Shown: in pieces, positions 4,773 through 8,196 of the stretch | Position numbering within the stretch: position 1 is the stretch's first letter | How the letters are laid out: each line of letters opens with the position of its first letter | From: Saprospiraceae bacterium | Lineage (GTDB): Bacteria > Bacteroidota > Bacteroidia > Chitinophagales > Saprospiraceae | Direction of reading: 5' to 3' | Assembly: GCA_020630895.1 (NCBI GenBank) | Contig: JAHDII010000135.1 | Location: 1 to 8,196 of the forward strand | Length of the DNA: 8,196 bases | Translations under genes and position numbers: made by a program | Notes under the pieces: model-generated | What the model saw: the letters and a program-made list of their open reading frames with translations, nothing else | What the model was told of the DNA's origin: nothing | The model's database searches: none

Positions 4773-6204
4773 AATGAGGTAAAGTCATTTTAATTTTTTC
4801 TATTCTTTTTCTAGAAGATGCTTCTATTTCAAATTTATATTTTTCAAAAGAAACAGATTTTCCTTTTGCTGGGATATAGCCAAAAATTTCTAATAATAAA
4901 CCTGCAATAGAATCCGATTCTCCACGAACTTCTTCAAAAATAGAAATATCTATATCTAGTAATTTAGAAATATCATTGAGCATTGTTTTTCCTTCAAAAA
5001 TATATGTATAAGCATTAATTTTAATAAAATCTATTTCACGTTCTGTATCAAATTCATCTCGAATTTCGCCAATAACTTCTTCCATAACATCTTCTAAAGT
5101 AATAATTCCTGAACTTCCTCCATATTCATCTACAACAATTGCCATGTGTTGTCGTCTTTCTTGAAATTCTTTCAATAAATCATTTATTTTTTTAGATTCT
5201 GGAGTGTACATTAAAGAAGGATTAATTAATGCTTGCCATTCAAAATTATCTTTTTCATCTACATGAGCTAGTAAATCTTTTACATGCAATATCCCTGTAA
5301 TATTATCAAAATCTTCGTCATATATAGGAACTCTTGAATAGCCCCATTCTTTTATTAATTGAAGTAATTTTTTATATTGAGTACCAAATTCTACAGCTTT
5401 TACATCTACTCTAGAACGCATAATTTCTTTTACACTAATATTGTTAAATTTGATAATACTTTTAAGAATATCCACTTCTCGTTCGGAGCCTTGCTCTTTT
5501 TTTATTGTTAATTCTATAGCTTGATCAATTTCATGTGCAGATAATTGAGTTCCTGTTCGTTTGGCAAAACGTTTTTCTAATAAAGTAGAACTCTTAACTA
5601 AGATACTACTAAAAGGATAAAAAATACGTCTTAAAATTAATAATGGTCTTGACATCAATTTAGCCAATTTCATGCTATATAATTTCGCATATACTTTAGG
5701 AGATACTTCTCCAAAAAGAACAAGGAAGAAAGTAACAGCCACTACAGTAATGAAAAAACTAATAAATTGATCAAATTGAGCTACAGAAAAAGAAGTGCCA
5801 AAAATAGATACAATGGCATCTGCTCCAGATTTTAATGCAGCAACAATAGTAGAACCTGGTAATAACATCTCTAGGGGTTGGAGTGCTATGGCTGATAAAA
5901 CAATAATTCCAATATTAATGAAATTATTTGTAATGAGTATAGTAGCTAAAAGATAAGCAGGACGTTCCATCAGTTGTAATACACGTTCTCCAGCGAGAGA
6001 ATTACCATTTTCTTTTTTTAAGTCATCTAAGTCATTATGTGTGAGTGAAAAATACGCTACCTCAGAACCAGAAATTAATGCAGAAAGACATAATAAGAAG
6101 AATACCAATATCAATGATATTATAGATTCTCCTGAGAATATTGTTAAAAATAAAGGCTCAGAAAAGAAATGTGTAAAACTGAATCCAACAGGTTCAGGGT
6201 CCAA
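4771..6204 (-). CDS. gldE: gliding motility-associated membrane protein GldE (DUF21/CBS/CorC family)
   Basis: GldE is an inner-membrane protein of the CorC/HlyC (CNNM-like) family, tied in Bacteroidota to gliding and the type IX secretion system, where it works with the lipoprotein GldD. The 477 residues contain a DUF21 membrane domain (TM segments about 27-47, 82-108, 148-166) with ISGSEVAYFS (44-53) and GEVSPK (165-170). A CBS pair spans about 257-385 (VKEIMRSRVDV, GYSRVPIYDE, VVDEYGGSSGIITLEDVMEE), and a CorC-type C-terminal domain runs from about 390 to 470. The start codon is TTG (6202-6204). A TAA lies two codons upstream, there is no earlier ATG, and the resulting MDPEP start resembles GldE N-termini as I recall them. 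It is last in the zapA-mutY-ssb-gldE block, separated from ssb by 83 bases containing a strong hairpin. No gldD follows; mscS converges instead. Identification as GldE rather than a generic CorC homologue rests on length, N-terminus and context. Confidence 0.9.
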   Translation of the reverse strand: MDPEPVGFSFTHFFSEPLFLTIFSGESIISLILVFFLLCLSALISGSEVAYFSLTHNDLDDLKKENGNSLAGERVLQLMERPAYLLATILITNNFINIGIIVLSAIALQPLEMLLPGSTIVAALKSGADAIVSIFGTSFSVAQFDQFISFFITVVAVTFFLVLFGEVSPKVYAKLYSMKLAKLMSRPLLILRRIFYPFSSILVKSSTLLEKRFAKRTGTQLSAHEIDQAIELTIKKEQGSEREVDILKSIIKFNNISVKEIMRSRVDVKAVEFGTQYKKLLQLIKEWGYSRVPIYDEDFDNITGILHVKDLLAHVDEKDNFEWQALINPSLMYTPESKKINDLLKEFQERRQHMAIVVDEYGGSSGIITLEDVMEEVIGEIRDEFDTEREIDFIKINAYTYIFEGKTMLNDISKLLDIDISIFEEVRGESDSIAGLLLEIFGYIPAKGKSVSFEKYKFEIEASSRKRIEKIKMTLPH

Positions 6205-6239
6205 ATTTTAAATTTTTAGTTATTAATTACTAAGATAAA

Positions 6240-6278
6240 AGAAAATTGTAAAGCTTGCAATAAGCTTTACAATTTTCT
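6240..6278 (-). terminator. perfect 17-bp hairpin between ssb and gldE (terminator or attenuator)
   Basis: The arms 6240-6256 and 6262-6278 are exact reverse complements (17 pairs, including AAGCTT at the tip) with a 5-base loop. On the minus strand it begins 10 bases after the ssb stop. It ends in TTTTCT followed by TTTATC, a moderately U-rich tail that fits intrinsic termination. It would stop or reduce ssb transcripts before gldE, or protect the 3' end of ssb mRNA. The structure is certain; the role is inferred. Confidence 0.75.
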
Positions 6279-6287
6279 AAGTAATTT

Positions 6288-6734
6288 TTAGAATGGTAAA
6301 TCATCATCTGCTGCAGGAGTATCGTTTTTATCTTCTTTTACTGCTGCAGGTGCATTACCATTATTTGGATCATCTTCTGGTGTAGGAAAATTATTATTAT
6401 AATTACTTTCTCTCTTTTCTAATGGGCGAAAAGTGTTCGCTGTAATTTCTGTAGAATAACGATCATTTCCTTCTTTGTCTTGCCATTTACGAGTAGTGAT
6501 TTTACCTTCTACATAAACAAGCATTCCTTTTTTAAGTTGATTTTCTGCTCTTTCAGCTAAATGACGCCACAGAATCACAGTATGCCATTCTGTAAGAGTT
6601 TGCCATTCTCCTGCTTTGTCTTTATAGCTTTCATTTGTAGCTAATGTAATACGTGCTACAGCAGCACCGTTTTCTAATCTTCTTACTTCAGGATCTTTTC
6701 CTAGATTTCCAATTAAAGTTACTTTGTTTATCAT
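6288..6734 (-). CDS. ssb: single-stranded DNA-binding protein
   Basis: SSB coats single-stranded DNA in replication, recombination and repair and recruits partner enzymes through its C-terminal tip. The 148-residue protein starts MINKVTLIGNLGKDPEVRR, the standard OB-fold opening. The OB fold runs to about residue 108 and includes TEWHTVILW, LKKGMLVYVEGKI and ANTFRPL. A disordered Asn/Pro/Asp-rich linker (about 109-142) follows, then the acidic tip DDDLPF, the partner-binding motif. Length is slightly below E. coli SSB (178), as is common in this phylum. The ATG at 6734 is fixed by the conserved N-terminus; no Shine-Dalgarno is present. It lies 66 bases after mutY on the same strand, with a 14-bp palindrome in the gap. 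A strong hairpin follows its stop. The protein call is secure. Confidence 0.97.
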   Translation of the reverse strand: MINKVTLIGNLGKDPEVRRLENGAAVARITLATNESYKDKAGEWQTLTEWHTVILWRHLAERAENQLKKGMLVYVEGKITTRKWQDKEGNDRYSTEITANTFRPLEKRESNYNNNFPTPEDDPNNGNAPAAVKEDKNDTPAADDDLPF

Positions 6735-6757
6735 AATAATTACCGATTAAATAATGT

Positions 6758-6771
6758 CCCTAAATTTAGGG
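6758..6771. repeat. 14-bp palindrome in the ssb leader
   Basis: CCCTAAATTTAGGG is a perfect palindrome 23 bases upstream of the ssb ATG, in the mutY-ssb gap. It stands out because it is bounded by GGG/CCC in otherwise A/T-rich sequence. It might be an operator for ssb or a short leader hairpin (five pairs, AATT loop). No U-run follows on the minus strand, so it is not a convincing terminator. Confidence 0.45.
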
Positions 6772-6800
6772 CTAAATGTTATAAAATAAAATTAAAGTTA

Positions 6801-7865
6801 TTAAAATTTTTTGATATATAAATCAATGATTTTAGGAAATGCAAAATTACGCAAATCCTTTTTATTTACACATACCCAATCACTTTTGTTGGCTTTAAAA
6901 CTATTATTGACTTCAATCTCATAAAATCGAGCTATAATAGTTCTGTGTGTAAGCTTTTGTACATAAGAGTCAGAAAATGATAAAATTCCATAAAATTGAT
7001 CGAAAAAAATTTCAAAAAAGTTTTTTTGCTTTAGCAAAGAGGCTTTAGAAATTTCTTTTTTTGTTTCAATTAAAGGGAATTCATATAGGTTTTGCCATAT
7101 ATCTTTTTCTTTTCTTTTACGAATATAAACTTGATGATTTTGATGTATGATAAGATAATTAAAATAACGTGTTTCTTTTTTTATTTTTTTTGATTTTATA
7201 GGAAGTATAGCTACCATATTATTTTGAAAAGCTTTGCATTTTTTTTGTAACAAACATTTTTCACAAAAGGCTCCTTTAGGTTTACATATAGTAGCTCCAA
7301 AATCCATAATCGCCTGATTATATAGTCCTGGATTTTTTAAGTATAATAATTCTTGTGCTAATTGTTGAATTTCTTTTTTTCCAATAGTTGTATCTATAGC
7401 TAGTTCAATTCCAAAAAAACGTGTAAGAACTCTGTAAACATTTCCATCTACAACTGCATGAGGCAAATTAAAAGCAAAAGAAGAAATTGCTGCTGCGGTA
7501 TATTCTCCTACTCCTTTTAATTTTAAAATTTCTGAATATGTTTGAGGAAATTGATTATCTAATTCTGATGAAATATATTTTGCCGCACTGTGCAAATTTC
7601 TAGCTCTAGAATAATATCCAAGACCTTCCCAGTTTTTCATAATTTCATCTTCAGGAGCTTGAGCTAAATGGGAAACTGTAGGGTAATTTTTTTTAAATTT
7701 TAAATAATATTTTAATCCTTGTTCTACTCTAGTTTGTTGTAAAATAATTTCTGATAACCAAATAAAATAAGGATTTTTTTCTTTTTTCCAAGGAAGAGGG
7801 CGGCTATTAGGATTATACCATTCTAATAATTTTTTTGTAAAATATTTTTTATTTTGAAAAGCCAT
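6801..7865 (-). CDS. mutY: A/G-specific adenine glycosylase MutY
   Basis: MutY removes adenine mispaired with 8-oxoguanine, preventing G:C to T:A mutations. The 354 residues are full length. The six-helix and iron-sulfur lobe contains WLSEIILQQTRVEQ with catalytic Glu39, EGLGYYSRARNL (80-91), the helix-hairpin-helix LKGVGEYTAAA (116-126), and VVDGNVYRV with catalytic Asp140. The 4Fe-4S ligands are Cys194, 201, 204 and 210 (C-x6-C-x2-C-x5-C). The C-terminal Nudix-like lobe (about 230-350), which reads 8-oxoG, includes IWQNLYEFP and KLTHR, where Leu304-Thr305-His306 occupies the place of the Phe-Ser-His loop of Geobacillus MutY. The ATG at 7865 gives the normal start and lies 18 bases after the zapA stop, in a gap largely occupied by a hairpin. 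It is probably cotranscribed with zapA and ssb. All catalytic residues are intact and the assignment is secure. Confidence 0.96.
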   Translation of the reverse strand: MAFQNKKYFTKKLLEWYNPNSRPLPWKKEKNPYFIWLSEIILQQTRVEQGLKYYLKFKKNYPTVSHLAQAPEDEIMKNWEGLGYYSRARNLHSAAKYISSELDNQFPQTYSEILKLKGVGEYTAAAISSFAFNLPHAVVDGNVYRVLTRFFGIELAIDTTIGKKEIQQLAQELLYLKNPGLYNQAIMDFGATICKPKGAFCEKCLLQKKCKAFQNNMVAILPIKSKKIKKETRYFNYLIIHQNHQVYIRKRKEKDIWQNLYEFPLIETKKEISKASLLKQKNFFEIFFDQFYGILSFSDSYVQKLTHRTIIARFYEIEVNNSFKANKSDWVCVNKKDLRNFAFPKIIDLYIKKF

Positions 7866-7866
7866 T

Positions 7867-7900
7867 ATACCTTATTCATTTTATTATTTTAATAAGGTAT
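7867..7900 (-). repeat. 10-bp hairpin spanning the zapA stop and abutting the mutY start
   Basis: ATACCTTATT (7867-7876) and AATAAGGTAT (7891-7900) are exact reverse complements with a 14-base loop. One arm lies in the last codons of zapA. The other ends one base before the mutY ATG (7863-7865). In mRNA this would occlude the ribosome landing region of mutY unless ribosomes finishing zapA open it, so it may couple translation of the two genes. It is a weak terminator candidate, since no U-run follows. Confidence 0.5.
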
Positions 7901-8196
7901 CAAGGTAATCCGTTAGCTCATCTAATTTATTTTCTGCTTCATTAATTGAAGCTTGTTTTTGTAATTTATGATATTCTACAGCAATAGTTAACAAGGTCAT
8001 TGCTAAACAATCTTGTTTATCTTTTCCAGAATAAGAAATTTGAAATTGATTAATTTGCTCATTCAATCCTTTTACAATTCTTTTGATAGAATCTTCATCA
8101 GAGATTTTGATTTTCAGTGGATAAGGTCTTCCTGCAAGAGAAATTGTGATGTTTTTAAAATCCTCGAGTTGGCTCCAAGGGCCATTATTCTCCAAA
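7884..8196 (-). CDS. zapA: cell division protein ZapA (5' end at or beyond window edge)
   Basis: ZapA is a small cytoplasmic protein that binds and bundles FtsZ at the division ring. The visible 103-104 residues show the family layout: a beta-rich N-terminal head ITISLAGRPYPLKI (16-29), then SDEDSIKRIVKGLNEQINQF (32-51), the motif GKDKQDCLAMTLLTIAVEY (57-75), and a C-terminal coiled coil to the end. There is no in-frame ATG before the head. A TTG at 8193-8195 is the only start-like codon at the edge, so the true start is either that TTG or lies outside the window; I treat the gene as partial. It is followed by mutY after 17 bases, suggesting cotranscription. ZapA relatives are short and diverged, but the KDKQD-x-LAM motif makes this call good. 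Confidence 0.85.
   Translation of the reverse strand, partial: LENNGPWSQLEDFKNITISLAGRPYPLKIKISDEDSIKRIVKGLNEQINQFQISYSGKDKQDCLAMTLLTIAVEYHKLQKQASINEAENKLDELTDYLDTLLK

Noticed and set aside
8193..8195. TTG as a confirmed start of zapA
   Set aside because: It is one base from the window edge, so an upstream ATG outside the window cannot be ruled out. The gene is reported as partial.
1..8196. tRNA, rRNA, CRISPR arrays, transposases or phage genes
   Set aside because: I looked for tRNA arm patterns, regularly spaced repeats and transposase or integrase motifs by eye and saw none. The inverted repeats present are single hairpins, not arrays.

Overview
The window looks like chromosomal DNA from an AT-rich member of the Bacteroidota. 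The evidence is a gldE gene (a family I know from this phylum), an Omp28-type surface lipoprotein, an SSB ending in DDDLPF, the gene order zapA-mutY-ssb-gldE, start codons without a purine-rich Shine-Dalgarno sequence, and several matches to the phylum's -7 promoter element TAnnTTTG. I see no rRNA, tRNA, CRISPR array, insertion sequence or phage gene. Genus cannot be fixed from sequence alone.

Left part (1-2145): the possible tail of an upstream gene is followed by a membrane-anchored SGNH/GDSL-hydrolase-like protein on the + strand, in a very AT-rich stretch typical of cell-surface or polysaccharide loci. It converges on kptA (minus strand), an NAD+-dependent RNA 2'-phosphotransferase. Divergent from kptA is a small receiver-like protein resembling the 'cyclic-phosphate processing REC' (cREC) family. 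That family has been proposed, from comparative genomics, to take part in RNA repair. The kptA/cREC pair is the most interesting functional neighbourhood here: a candidate small RNA-end-processing unit with no ligase or cyclic phosphodiesterase in view.

Middle part (2146-4770): a long hairpin separates the cREC gene from an Omp28-like, thioredoxin-fold lipoprotein (minus strand). Upstream of that, in the same direction, is a 159-residue helical protein I do not recognise. A perfect 21-bp inverted repeat lies in the divergent region between that gene and mscS (+ strand), a small-conductance mechanosensitive channel. The mscS gene ends at a strong intrinsic terminator with a GAAA tetraloop.

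Right part (4771-8196): a minus-strand housekeeping block transcribed in the order zapA (cut by the window edge), mutY, ssb, gldE. These serve cell division (ZapA), 8-oxoguanine repair (MutY), single-strand DNA binding (SSB) and gliding/type IX secretion-associated membrane function (GldE). Each junction carries secondary structure: a hairpin abutting the mutY start codon, a 14-bp palindrome just before ssb, and a perfect 17-bp hairpin between ssb and gldE. The usual partner gldD does not follow gldE. The longest stretch without a gene is only about 190 bases (3668-3858).
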